From Aquanectria penicillioides (Eukaryota; Ascomycota; Sordariomycetes; Hypocreales; Nectriaceae): 64,000 nt of DNA. Where the stretch lies: assembly GCA_003415625.1 (NCBI GenBank), contig PYIU01000010.1, positions 310,001 through 374,000 on the forward strand, read 5' to 3'. Made by a program: the position numbers and the translations under genes. Shown here in pieces: positions 35,560 through 47,037 of the stretch (position 1 is the first letter of the stretch; each line of letters starts with the position of its first letter). A model generated the notes under the pieces. The model was not told the origin of the DNA and made no database searches. It saw nothing but the letters and a program-made list of their open reading frames with translations.

Positions 35560-36255
35560 AATTCTCATCAACAAGCAACTTCGTGAAGAAGCTATTCGTG
35601 CCACGCAAGGTGATCACCAGAGCGACGGAGATGGATTTCTAAGCGAAGGTGATGGTCTATGCGCATGGCGGGCAAAACTGGATGTCGGCCATCTGTCGGC
35701 TAGAACCCGCCGAACTGTTAATCTCGCCAATATTATCGAGTGGCGACGAACACTAGTTCCTGACCTCATTCCCCATAGCGACCCTTCCTATCCAATGCAT
35801 TTGGTGTAATCAACGTGCTGGTACCTGGGGAGAACATGTTAAATAAGTTAGTCGGCCACGTTGCCCGGTTGATACGACAGTGTATTACTGAGTTTCGCTT
35901 TAGACAACAAGTTGAAGCATACGCGGCGGGGCTTTGGAGAAATTCGCCTGCCAAAGTCCCACCGCTCCTTGGAGATGCTACAATGCATGTTACCACCCGC
36001 ACGAACTGGTCGAAAGCAAAACTATTCGACGTCGACTTTTCTGCTGCGCTTGTTGTGTGTGACACCTCGGCGTCTCTCCAACACTTAGGCCGACCGATAT
36101 ATGTCCAGAGCTGTTTTAAGGGTCTTCCTATGAGTGACCTAACTGTTGTTGTAGGCAAGGATTCACAAGGCGGTTATTGGTTAAATGCATGTGCAGATGA
36201 AAGGCATTGGAAAGACATTGAACCGGCTATGAGGGTCATGAGTGGAGGAAATTGA
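35560..36255 (+). pseudogene. C-terminal relic of a BAHD-like (PF02458-type) acyltransferase
   Basis: The first piece (to about 35790) reads LSEGDGLCAWRAKL and IEWRRTLVPDLIPHSDPSYP; the second continues one frame over as NAFGVINVLVPGENM, VGHVARLIRQC, RTNWSKAKLFDVDFSAAL and GYWLNACADERHW to a stop at 36255. One lost base near 35790 separates them. The order matches the C-terminal half of fungal trichothecene-acetyltransferase-like proteins. The N-terminal half with the HxxxD motif is absent, so this is a truncated relic. A similar, more damaged relic is at 62.8-63.4 kb. Confidence 0.65.
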
Positions 36256-37903
36256 AAACAAAGGCGTTTGAATTGGTTGAAGAGAGGTAGATCCATATAA
36301 CGGTCCATGGCGTCGTCCCGAAGCCTGCTACTCGAGTATTGTGGCGGTGGCCTAGCAGGTCCAGCACCCAGTGAAAGCCTTGCTGTACCTTTGGCGGGAA
36401 TGCTGAATCGAAATTTGTGATTCGCTATCAAATGCACGCTAGTTGAAATCTTTCAAGAGTATATATAATGCCGCTAACGGTATTGCGTACTTGTAGACTC
36501 ATCGTTTCTTTCCTTGAAAACATCATCAAGAAATTATGGACAATATTGAAAGACGACAGTTCGAGAATGACACAGCGGATAGTCCGGCTACAACACGTCA
36601 CTTAGGATCCGAGGTCGGTTATATCGCCATTTAGCCTACGGGTGAATCGATGAATACCATGTGCGACTGTTACATAGTTGCTTCTCATACTTGCATCTGC
36701 CGAGCACCGAATGCCGAATGCATGCTGTAGCCTCAATGTCAAATCCGGATCATGCTGGCCCCATATTGAGGCGCTCGTGGTGACGTTTTGGGTTCCATCC
36801 GGGCTCCGCGGACGACCTTGAACTCCCCGCATGCCCCGAAACAAGTTTGATGCCGGCCAAACTGCGATCGTGGGTTAACTCACTCGCAGCGCCAAGCGCG
36901 ATTTTGTGACTTGGCAATCTGGATCATCGCCCCGCATCTGCACCTCGAAGCCTCGGCTCTGAGTGTTTGTAGTTATTTGTATTTCCACGGGCTGACTCTT
37001 TCGGATAATTGATGCTCGCTATGGAAGATCCTGTACAGCCAGGCCTCAAAAACATATTGCCTCTTTCTCTAACCGCTGAAATTAACATTGCTGCATTTCC
37101 GTATTCTTGGCCTGGAACCACGATTCGCAGCTAATCTTTCCCCTGTTGTTTGCATATGGTGCCATCACAACTTTCAAAGCTCCCAGTCTCGGGTCGACCA
37201 AATCGCCCCCTCCCCCCACAGTAATAATTGACGTGGTTGGCAGAATGGGCTATTCTTGGAGTAAATGGTCAAGAAAGCTGGCCGGGGAGGCTTCCCAATG
37301 GTAGATCGCTTGAGAATGGCTTCTTTGCAAGATCCTATGTCTATAACCACAAGATCGTGACCGCGTACTTGAGAATATAAGGTACTTCAATAAAGTGCCT
37401 CATCATACGGGTAGTGTTTGAAAAAAAAACTGAAAAAGATACCGTAGTCCTTTGTTGATTCTATTGGCTGGAGCATGGATGCCACAGGGCTTGCGCCATG
37501 CTCTCCATCGACACGTCCAAGTCACTACATTTTAATCACACTCGGCTGACGGCATGATTGATGATATATCCACCAAACACGAAATCAGTCGGATGTTCGG
37601 CAACATTCATCAACTCGGCTCAGTCAACCGCTTCACCTTGAATGTCTCGGTTTAAGCCCAAACTTGGATTGCGTGCTGTATTATTCCACAACCCAATCGG
37701 TATATCAACTCGGCGCCACTACTTCGGCCGACAAATTGGATTCGGCACTAGGCTCATCAAGTGAGATGATGACAGTACTTTCGTTGACTCGTCTGTTTTT
37801 ATCGATCGTGGTATATAACCGGGGATGATCCGCGAAGAGACACAACTGAAATCTGACCATTACTTTCCCTTTCTTCCCAGATGCCCCCCTCTGCGATAGA
37901 ACA
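36256..37903. other. intergenic, nothing recognised
   Basis: About 1.65 kb with an isolated CCGCGG at 36806, two AACTCGGC elements (about 37613 and 37707) and the promoter of MBL copy 2 at the end. No gene seen. Confidence 0.45.
37812..37818 (+). promoter_or_regulatory. TATA box of MBL copy 2
   Basis: TATATAA, about 90 bases before the ATG at 37904. Confidence 0.5.
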
Positions 37904-38987
37904 ATGTCGATGAATATCCCGCTTCCTCAGACCGCAGTGAAGGTCTATGTCATTGATACGACCGCTCACATCATTGTACCTAACGAATTTGCGGACATCC
38001 CTATCAAGGGACATGAGTTTCTAGACTGCCCATCGTTTGCCTTTCTGATTGAACACGCCTCGGGGCGTCGCGTATTGTTTGACCTTGGGGTTCGAACTGA
38101 CTACGAAAACCTGCCACCACCGATTCAAAATTACTTCGAGCAAACCAATGCAAAAATCACGGTTGAGAAGGATGTGCGCACTCTTATGGAAGATCACGGG
38201 GTTGATCCTAAGAGTGTTGAGGCCATCATCTGGAGCCATTGGCACTGGGACCACATCGGCGACCCTTCCACATTTGACTCAAACACCGCTTTGATTGTAG
38301 GACCAGGTCTTTTACAGATCCCTGCGTTTGCCACCGGCTATCCAGAGAATGAAGGGTCTCCGATTTTGAAGAGCGATTATGAGGGGAGGGAGGTTAGAGA
38401 AGTCAAGTTTGAAGGCGAAAGTTCTTCCAAAAATTGGGGAATTTGATGCCTATGATTATTTTGGAGATGGAAGTTTTTACATTCTAGATGGGCCAGGGCA
38501 TACCGTTGGACATCTTTGCGCACTCGCAGCGACAACCACGTCTCCAGCGTCGTATATTTTGATGGGTGCGGATGCTTGCCATCATTCAGCTGAGATGCGG
38601 CCATCCAAACTTCTGCCCCTTCCATCAGTCATTGAACCACACCCGTTCGGAGGAACGTTCTCGACACCCTGTCCTGGTGAAATCTTTGAGCATCTCCTTC
38701 GCAACAATAATAAGGAATTGCCTTTGTACGCACAGAGGAGGCCGGGGATAATTCTCAGCGATCCTGATGTTGCAGAGCAGACTATTGAGAAACTGCAGGA
38801 GGCAGATGGAAACAGCAACATATTTATCATCCTTGCTCACGACAACCACATCAAAGGCGTGGTACCCTTCTTCCCAGAGAGTGCCAATGACTTTCTAGCG
38901 CAGGGGTGGCACAGGCAAACAAGATGGCGGTTCCTCTCTGATTTTAATTTGGCCCTTAGAGAGGACGCACAGGTTTGGATGGCCTAA
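37904..38987 (+). CDS. metallo-beta-lactamase-fold hydrolase, copy 2, with one frame break
   Basis: Paralogue of the gene at 3749, with the same motifs: SHWHWDHIGDPSTF, PGHTVGH, GADACHH and LAHD. Frame 1 stops at 38446; the rest continues in another frame from IGEFDAYDYFGDGS. One base fewer in the A5 run at 38429-38433 would give 360 residues, against 361 in copy 1. It has no introns where copy 1 has two. Because everything else is intact, a sequence error or very recent mutation is likely. If active it would be a second lactonase-like enzyme; it starts the second metabolic block. Confidence 0.78.
38429..38433 (+). other. frame break at an A5 run in MBL copy 2
   Basis: The two frames that align to copy 1 meet exactly here; no GT..AG pair of usable length spans it. 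Confidence 0.7.
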
Positions 38988-39900
38988 GGAAATATCCTTC
39001 ATAATTATAGCCTGAGATTCAATTTACTATGCACAAGTAAATCGATATCATTAAGCAACCATGTATTCTCGAAGACACTCACGAGTCCTGTGGCTTTTCA
39101 TCAATAGCATCCTCTAACAAATACTTCCAGCAGCCGTCGGCTGTGCCGCCTCTTCTATGCTACCTGTCACTTGGTGAGAAATACGCATAGTGCGTCGAGG
39201 TTCAGTCCGCCGCGCATTATTGATTCTGGTCTTTTCCCGGCTGCTGTCGCGTTTCAGGTTTAAAAAGAAATAAAGGTTAAGCAAGCTAAACTCTACAGGA
39301 CGGACCAGCACTGCTTACGCGGGAGCTTTGCCTTGCGTGCCATCAAGCTTCCGAAAACTTCAGGTATTTCATCGTCATTGATCGCATCCCGAGAACTCAC
39401 GCCAGGGCTAAAACGATATTGTTGTTGACCAACATCATCGCCCCAAGTTCTGACAACTACTCGAAACCGCGCAACTTGTCTGTGGTTCTAGATAATCAAG
39501 TCCATTTTAGGCTGTGTTTTAGGCAATAGGAGACCTCTGCAGGGGACATAATCTACAAGTGGATGGGTGGCTTCGCCTCGGTGATGGTCGCTGTTGGTAC
39601 GGTGCAGGTAACGTATCAAACACATGCCATCTCGTTTGAACAAGGGCAACCAACACTGCTATACCACGATAAGGGCTGACCTACTTAGCCGATCTCATTT
39701 CCAACATTGCTGTTTGGAATACATTTTCAAGACAAAAAACTGTTGACTTCCGAAACCACGCACCCACATCCATCACGCCAACTGATTCCGCCGTAGAAAT
39801 GGATCGTGTTCCCAAACACTCAATTTCGTCTACGGTTGATGAAGAAGGCAGGAAAAAGAATGAACTAATTCAACTACATACCGAGCAGCTTTGAGAGCAC
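38988..39900. other. intergenic, nothing recognised
   Basis: About 0.9 kb between MBL copy 2 and a dead gene; no motifs seen. Confidence 0.4.
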
Positions 39901-40689
39901 ATGAGTTTACCAAGAACACCTGGAGATCCTCCGCCTCCCCGCCAACTAAGACTCGCAGCGTTATTCTTCATCGAAGAAGCGTCTCATTCTAACAGAGGAT
40001 CACGATGCAAGCTGCCTACCTGTGAAAAGGGAAACATTAAACCCATCACATATCCTGTGGCCCTTAGCCCTTCGGTGGATTGCGACAACTTCATGTGTAG
40101 AAAAGATGGAACTGCTGGTACGATTTACATCCCTTGTCAAAAATGTGTCGTTAGCTGAGCACCTTGCAGACTTTTACATCGAATGCTTTGAGAAGATTGC
40201 GGACTTCTCGCAAGGTGCTTTAATCAGCCGCCGGTGACACAAAGTACTTTCACGACTCGTGGAATCAAAGCTAACAATGTCCTTGGTGGCAATTATCTCG
40301 TCAACGGGGGTGCAGAACGATTGGTTCCATAGTGGAGAGTGGAACGAAGTCGGCAAATTAACAAGGGGGATGGCAAGAACCCAGGCTGTGAATTGGCCCA
40401 AACATTTGCACACATCCTCCACAAGGCTAGTTTACCGGGCGTCCAATTTGAAAAGCCTCAAGCCATGACTAACTTCGAGTTCGACAACTTCACTACTACC
40501 CCTGCGCCAAATGAGAGTGACGGACCTGATGATCCTGAGGTGTGGAACCTCTTCGACGAATATTTATCCACACGACGCCTTGGTAGGTTGGCAAACCGCC
40601 ATGATCTAAGCCAAATGCTTCGTGGGTGGAGCATATATACAGTGAACGATTCTATACATGCAAAGTCTAAGCGTCTAGTGGCTAACTGA
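39901..40689 (+). pseudogene. relic of an uncharacterised fungal protein with a Cys-rich segment
   Basis: Segments in one frame read SRCKLPTCEKGN, SVDCDNFMCRKDG, IKANNVLGGNYLVNGGAERL, then, after an in-frame TAG near 40331, a tail MTNFEFDNFTTTPAPNESDG and LFDEYLSTRRLGR. In between, CFEKIADFSQGAL lies one frame over. So one in-frame stop and at least one frame shift break it. The Cys/His spacing suggests a lost zinc-binding fold. I do not recognise a named family. Confidence 0.5.
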
Positions 40690-41246
40690 CAACGGGAGTC
40701 TCTTTCACTAAACCCTAGGCTACGGGAGATGAAAGCTGGACTAGGCCACAAAGGAACTAGGGCTTTGCAAACATTATCCCCAATTCCAATGCCAAATCTG
40801 CAAGGTGCTTCTCTCGAATGATTTCGAGAATAGAACGTGCGCGACTCAGTTGTTGATTTATGGAAACAGGTCAGTGTAGGCAGTGCTTTCGAACCAGCAC
40901 TCCGGATAGGAGATAAGATGGCATTACGAGTAGTTGAGGAGAGTTCTCCAATTGCCAGCCCCCTCTTTTCCATCCTTAATGCGGTTGATCGAGCTATCTG
41001 GGGGCGTTTTTTTTGGGTGTGAATAAGGTAGTTCTTAGCTATATGGTGCGGAGATTTCTTTAACACTAGCTTTCCTCCAAGTATGCAATTCAAGCCAGTC
41101 ACGAAAGCATAGCGTCTTAAAGAGAGTCATTGTTTACGACACAGTGCATGATAGGCGCACGCAATCAACCTATTGATACGAGCTAGGCCCAACCGAATAT
41201 TCTCAAACCGTCAAGGGCAAATCAATAGAGGCAATTTCAATTCTCA
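40690..41246. other. intergenic, nothing recognised
   Basis: About 560 bases between a relic and the 3' end of regulator 2. No motif seen. Confidence 0.4.
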
Positions 41247-42320
41247 TCATGTCTCTATTGCAGAAAAAAATATACTAAGTTCTAGTCGGGTTAAATATGG
41301 CGCGTTTTCAGGCATGTATATTGATAACCCATCTGCAAATGGCCAGTAGTGTTTTAGTGGCTCAAATTCTAGGCCACAGGCCATGGGCATATCGCTTAAA
41401 TCCTGCACTACCATGCAAGATCCCTCTGCAGCTGTATCCACATTTGGCGAAGGCTTATTCAATTTGTCTGTTGGCTCTTTAAAGTCTCCATGAGATATCG
41501 GCCCGGTCGCTTTGACATGCTCATCCAGCGACGTTTGTGAGCATTTGTCATGACACTTGTCATGAAGGGGTGATTCGGGTGTCTGATCTGATGGTGTAGT
41601 GTTTGCCGAGGTGTCAACTTCTTCTTCACGGCCCTTTGAGTCTCCAAATAGCGATGACTGTGGCGAGTCAGTGTCCGTAGACTCTTCAGCTTCGGGACTC
41701 AATTGCTGATTCGGCAGTTCCAACTTGGAGAGGCTTTCGGCCGGATCATCTTGAAGTGGGCTATCGTGCTTCTCGATGTGCTTTGTATCTAACCGTACCG
41801 TATCCTGTGATTGCAACTCTGAGGAATCAATAACTGCACTCTCTCCGGGCGGACTACAGCTCTTGTGATTTTTTTCTGCGTCAAAGTGCACTTGATGAAG
41901 CCCACTTGGTGAAGGTTCAGCGTCTGGTATTCCTTTTCTGTGAGTCGTGTTCTGAGTCAGTCTTGCTCTCTACCTCGAATATTCTAGTCTGTCTGCGGAG
42001 AACACGCACTTCTTGTGATAAAAGCTAAGAAAGCATTCAAACCCGTCGTACTTGCAGTTCAGGCACGGCTGTTCCTTGGTCACGTTGCACCTGACCTTGC
42101 GCTTCCGGCACGGCAGGCAAGCCCATGCGGCCCGGCGTTTTGTCGAGGAACGGAACTTCAACTCGGCCATCGGATTTTTCCTTTTTCGGCCAGTTGCATT
42201 TTGGCTACTGGACGGCTGGTCGGTATGAGCCGAGGTCGACTGCGAATGGGGTGATGAAGGAGAGGCGGACATGGTTGCATACGGATATATGGAATGGACC
42301 TCGGCATGGCTTGGTTTCAT
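41247..42320 (-). CDS. short Zn2Cys6 regulator without middle-homology region (regulator 2)
   Basis: Two exons (42320-41974, 41937-41247) encode 345 residues. A Ser-rich N-terminus and a basic KRRAAWA lead into a complete cluster, CLPCRKRKVRCNVTKEQPCLNC then GFEC. The rest is low-complexity and acidic, with HDKCHDKC in the middle, and no fungal_trans domain; length is short for the class. The intron is only 36 nt. It is divergent from CoA ligase 2, sharing a 446-base promoter with an AATTCCGCGGAAT palindrome. It may be a pathway-specific or co-regulator (inference). Confidence 0.8.
41938..41973 (-). other. very short intron (36 nt) in regulator 2
   Basis: Starts GTAGAG, ends CACAG, contains CTGAC as possible branch site and an in-frame TAG that forces removal. 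The joined reading continues SRKGIPDAEPSPSG. It is shorter than the other introns here (45-101 nt). Confidence 0.6.
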
Positions 42321-42766
42321 GGATAATAAATACGATCACGTCAAATTCAAACAATTACTCAAAGTTCCGAAAATGGTCCAAGTGTCGGAAAGCCATGCAT
42401 TAGGGAGTTGTTGGGGTAACAAGGGGTAGCTGACGGGGTGTAATCAAATTCCGCGGAATACGGAACGGAATAAAATGAGCGTTCCGAGCCCGCGCAAAAA
42501 GTCCCTTCCGTGGAAATAAATGTCAAAGGCGTGAATCAAACATAGTACAGTGGATATCTCGGTCATAGCTTAAGCCGCAGGTCAAGCTTGTAGCCGTCAG
42601 TAGCCAGAAGGTCAAGTCAGTTGAAGAAAGATGGTCTCCAAGAGTCGTAGACGTTTTAATGGCAGCAAATGTGTAGAGTAATTGGCTCTTGCAAATGACT
42701 GATAGTCCAAGTTTTTTGAATCCAAATCTTTCACCTCTACCCTAACATCACCCATCGCCATCCACA
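42321..42766. other. divergent promoter of regulator 2 and CoA ligase 2
   Basis: 446 bases, rich in CGGAA-type elements around 42450-42500, including the CCGCGG palindrome. Confidence 0.5.
42447..42459. promoter_or_regulatory. AATTCCGCGGAAT palindrome
   Basis: Identical over 13 bases to the site at 52172-52184 in another divergent promoter. It is followed by ACGGAACGGAA, giving more CGG half-sites. Confidence 0.55.
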
Positions 42767-44654
42767 ATGAGTCAAGTGTTCCGGTCCAAGCAACGTATCC
42801 TGATCCCGACCAATGTGTCGGTGACGGAAGCAATGCTCCTGACCGACCCCGTCCCCATCCCGGACGATAAGGTGATTTTTGAAGAAGCGGTTACTGGTCG
42901 TACGGCAACGTACCTTGCTTTCAAGGATCAGGTCAGACACACGGCGTCATGGCTCAAGTACCACCTGAACCTTGCCCCTGGTGACGTCGTCACCATCATC
43001 TCGGCCAGTTCAATAGACTACGTCGTGGCCACACACGCCGTGTGGTGGCTCGGCGGAGTTGTCTCTATGGTAAACCATGCCCTGTCTCCCAAGGATATGG
43101 CCTACGGGGTGGACTTGGTCCAGCCCAAGTTTCTCATTGCCGGACTGTCGGCCAAGGAGAAGGTGAACTCTTGCCTCGAGCTGTCCTCGCACGCGCCATA
43201 CATCGGCAAGATCTTGACTGTGGGCGAGACGCCCTCCTACCCATACTGGTCTGATAATGGTCCTGCGAGAACACAGGAAGTTGAAAGGCTTCCAGAAGTT
43301 GAGCCGTACTCACTACGGGATGCCGATAATCGCCAGCTCCTAGCAGCCGTGGTGCTCTCGAGTGGCACAACTGGCTCGTTCAAGGCGGTCATGATGTCGC
43401 ATCATAACCTCATCGCCGCCAACTACCAGCTGCGAGCCGATAACCCGCAGAATTGGCGCAATGATATGCGCGAAGTATTTTTCCCGCCTCTGTCTCATGT
43501 CTACGCCACATATGTCGTCATGACTGGCGCTCCCTGGCTGGGCTACTATGTCTGTTTGATGCCGCGATTCGATCTAGAAAACTTTTGCCGATTAATGTCA
43601 GAGCGCAAGGCAACAATGGCTCGTTTGGTGCCACCAGTAGCAAAATTGCTAGTCGAGAGTCCAATTACCAGGCGATATGAATATCCTTGTCTCGAGTATT
43701 TTACATGCTCAGCAGCACCTTTGAGTGTATGTAGCTTTGAGCATATCCGCGTTGACTCCAGCTGATTTGTAATAGGAGGAAATGGCTGCAAAGCTCCGAA
43801 AGACATTCCCACATGTTGCTCTTTGTCAAAGTAAGTCAACCTAGTCACCAAAATCAACCGGTACAGAATGTTGATAGGACTCGCGGAATAGCATACGGAT
43901 GTACCGAAGCATCGGGCGCTTGCGTACAGAGCGGTGTCCGTGACAAGAAAATGGCCCTGAATGCCACAGGCAAAATTATTGCCAATATCGAAATGCGATT
44001 CCTGGATCAATATGGCCAGGATGTTGGTCCCAAAGGTCCAGGTGAGATTACAATACGTGGTCCGAATATCATGATGTACGTTCCAAATATTCTTCCCTTG
44101 GATCAATCTAACTGGCGCAGGGGATATCTTCGAAACCCCGAGGCCACAAAACGAGATATGCTCGATGATGGATGGTACAAGACTGGGGATCTCGGCTATC
44201 TCAACTCTGAGAATTACTTGGTTGTCAATGGCCGCTCCAAGGACACAATCAAGTACAACGGGTAAGTCATTCTCGTAAATATTTTACATGTTCTCCTCCT
44301 TTCTAATAAAGTGATGCTTGTAGATTCCAGGTTTCCCCGCTTGAACTCGAGGAGATTCTGCTTCGACACCCAGCAGTCGATGATGTGGCCGTCTGCGGCG
44401 TCTGGAGTGAAGAAGACGCAACGGAGTTGGTGCGTGCTTATGTCGTGGTCAAGGGGCTCTTCCAGAGAGACGCTCACACAGCAACATCAATTTCCAAATT
44501 CCTGGCCGATCAGGTCTCGGGGTATAAGCAGCTCCGAGGCGGTGTCGTCTTTTTGGATGAACTACCCAAGAGCCCAACTGGCAAAGTCCTCAGAAGGTTG
44601 CTGAAAGGCATTCGCGTAGACATGGGAGGAAAGCCACTAGTCGCGAGATTGTAA
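42767..44654 (+). CDS. acyl-CoA synthetase / 4-coumarate-CoA ligase-like, copy 2, peroxisomal
   Basis: Five exons (introns 43727-43775, 43831-43891, 44076-44120, 44262-44323) encode 556 residues. ANL motifs: LSSGTTGSFKAVM (phosphate loop, with Phe where Pro is usual before Lys), FFPPLSHVYA, TYGCTEASG, WYKTGDLGY, NGRSKDTIKYNG and PKSPTGKVLRRL with catalytic Lys. The C-terminus is ARL, a canonical PTS1 signal, so peroxisomal import is expected. It forms an acyl-CoA from a free acid, ATP and CoA. It could feed the acyl-CoA dehydrogenase at 50.3 kb, also with PTS1. It is only distantly similar to copy 1, so probably not a recent duplicate. Confidence 0.92.
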
Positions 44655-44714
44655 AGATCTTTGTAGTAAATCAAGTTGCCTCCATAGATGCCGTAATCAG
44701 AGCATAATCTTATC

Positions 44715-47037
44715 TCATACACTAGTCATTGACCTCGCTTGTTCTCGAGCTTGGGATGCAGGGCTCAGAGCTGCCATCCATTCATCTTGCATTCGTCCCG
44801 GAGACATTAGATCCAACTCTTGATATCCAACTCGAAGCTCCTCCAGGAGGCTATTCCGCTTGACTCCCTTCGAGCGGTTCTGGGGAGGCTGGTTGCTTTC
44901 CATCACTGTAGCCCGATTCGCATCCGGTGACGGCCTTTGAGTAGTGACTTGGCTTGAAGATGCCTGCAGCCGAGGTGCCGGTGCTTCCTTTGGTTGCCGA
45001 TCAGAAACCTCGGCTTCTGAGGAGAATAGTGCAGCATCGAGAGTTGTGACTGCATTTCGGGCAGACCATGAAGTGGGGGCCATGTCCATCAGTACGCCGT
45101 AAGCCTCTTCGATCATGTCGGAAATTTCGTCCGACTCTTGGCCTTCTGGAGACTCATCAAGCAAGGTCAACAAGTACAGCACACATTGGACAAATGCAGT
45201 TGTAAGAGTTAGGCCGGAGGAAAGGTCGCTCTGCGAAGCATACTTTGTAAAAGAGTGCAAGGCTTTAAGTGTTTGGTGTACAATTTTAGGCCCATCTAGC
45301 CTCATTTTTCCAAAGCAATTGCAACCATTTGAAAGGCCCTGTCGTAAAAGCAGTCTTAGAGTGTTCGTATTCTCAGGTCAGGTTAGCTAGTCAAGAAGAC
45401 GATTAAATAGATGATGCTGGATTTACTTACAGCCAAGATGCAGAGAGTTTGAAAAAGGTCTACCATTGCTTCTTTTGTTGTAATATCGTCAGAGGCTTCT
45501 TCGCCCTTCCAGCGTAGATGTCCCGGTAACGTAGCTCCAAACACCTCCAATTCTGCGTCCAGGAGTGCTGAACATCTGAGTTTACACCCTTGAGAGGTAG
45601 GCTTTGAGTAGATTTGATCCCAAATGGAGTCCCAAATATGGGCGACACGCCCGACAGCTTCGAGACATGATGGGGTTTTGTAGCTAGCATGAAGTTCCTG
45701 TGGGGATAGCGCTTGACCTTGGTGTGATGGCAGGGCGTTGCGGCAGGCTGATTCAATTCCTCGGCGATGATGCAGATGGTCTTGCAATTCATCTGGCATT
45801 TGATCAACACGTACAGTATACGAAGTGCCGACAGCCCTCGACAACTTCCGGTCCAAGATGAAAACGACCCACCACAAGTTCTGGTCGACTGTTTTGTGGG
45901 GACCCTGATCATCCTGGCGCAGATCGGAAGAGCCCATGGTTGTCAATAGCCGTGCCGCAATTGAATGAGATTGCAAGGATGAAGGCAGCATATCAGCATG
46001 AAGTGCGTATAAACCGTGCAATACATGGCATCGAACCAAATCTGTGGAAACTGCATGCGGCTCAAAGGCCAGAAGGATTTTTTTCGAGAGTTCGTGAAAA
46101 CGAAAGCCCGGCGGACCAGATGATAATACATCTTGAGACGTGGACGGAGTGATAGGTGTGGTGATTTGGGCGAGCGACAAGATGGAGCATATCAGAGCCA
46201 TCAGAGTAAATGCTCCAGAGTCAACATTGACAGTGGTACAGTCCCTGCTTGGGCGACATCCTAGCCGGCTCAGGGTGTTTGAGATGCGATTCTCGATTTC
46301 ATGCTGATCGAGAATAGGGTACTCGTGAGACAAGTTGTCAAAGTACTTTTGCAAGAGACGGCTCAGTTCCGGTGATGCAGGTAGCTGTATTGTGAAGTAG
46401 TTGGTGCGTCGGTCCACGGGCCTCGACTGCCACGCTTGTTCGTGATCCAAGCTCGGCGTTGTTGGGTTTCTCGCTGTGGCAGGCAGTTGAGAATGTGGTA
46501 AGATGCCCGTCATTTCGATTTCGTCGTGCCAAATGTGACCAGATTCCATATCCTGTGGTGCACTTGCTCTTGTGTCGGATGGCGAGGTCCTGTCTGGTGA
46601 ATTGCCCGGGTATGATCCAGAGTCGTCGATTCTTGAACAATGTCAGGCAATGAGAATGAGGCCCTGTCGACCACGTAGTTCACAACTCACCGCGCGTCGT
46701 CCAACCTCCTCACTGCTTTTTGGCCTCTCTTCCGTCTCTCAGAGTTGTAGACGCATTCGGTCCCGCGGTCGACGCAGTTGAGACAGGTTTCATGGCCAGA
46801 GCACTGGGTGTACATGTACGTCAATACGCATCCAAGTGGTTAACCGACCCTGTCCGTGTGAATGATTATCTCACTTTTATCTTGCGTCGCCTGCAGGCCT
46901 GGCTGGGAGGGTGAAAGCGGTCAGAGCACTGATTTGAAGCTGCTTTCTCAACGCGGTTTGAACACTCACCACGCCTTGGAGATGTATTTGTCTCGACGCT
47001 GCCGCCGTGGGGCATCTGCATCGTCCGCGTTGTCCAT
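44715..47037 (-). CDS. Zn2Cys6 transcription factor with middle-homology region (regulator 3)
   Basis: Five exons (47037-46970, 46902-46875, 46803-46691, 46631-45431, 45371-44715) give 688 residues. The zinc cluster is spread over the first three exons: SKACQACRRRKIKC, CLNC, GTECVYNSERRKRG. The middle region has KYFDNLSHEYPILDQHEI, VRCHVLHGLYAL, NLWWVVFILDRKLSRAVGTSY and QMPDELQD, typical fungal_trans blocks. The 28-nt second exon is small, but both junctions restore cysteines or the Lys-rich stretch. It is convergent with CoA ligase 2 and divergent from the regulator-like gene at 47,823. Confidence 0.88.

Noticed and set aside
35766..36158. Long open frame on the minus strand
   Set aside because: It is antisense to the acyltransferase relic, whose plus-strand reading has family motifs.
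36806..36811. CCGCGG in an empty region
   Set aside because: Lacks the ATTC flank and has no gene near enough; not counted as part of the regulon.
40458..41102. 214-codon minus-strand frame
   Set aside because: Overlaps the Cys-rich relic; composition looks random and no motif is seen.
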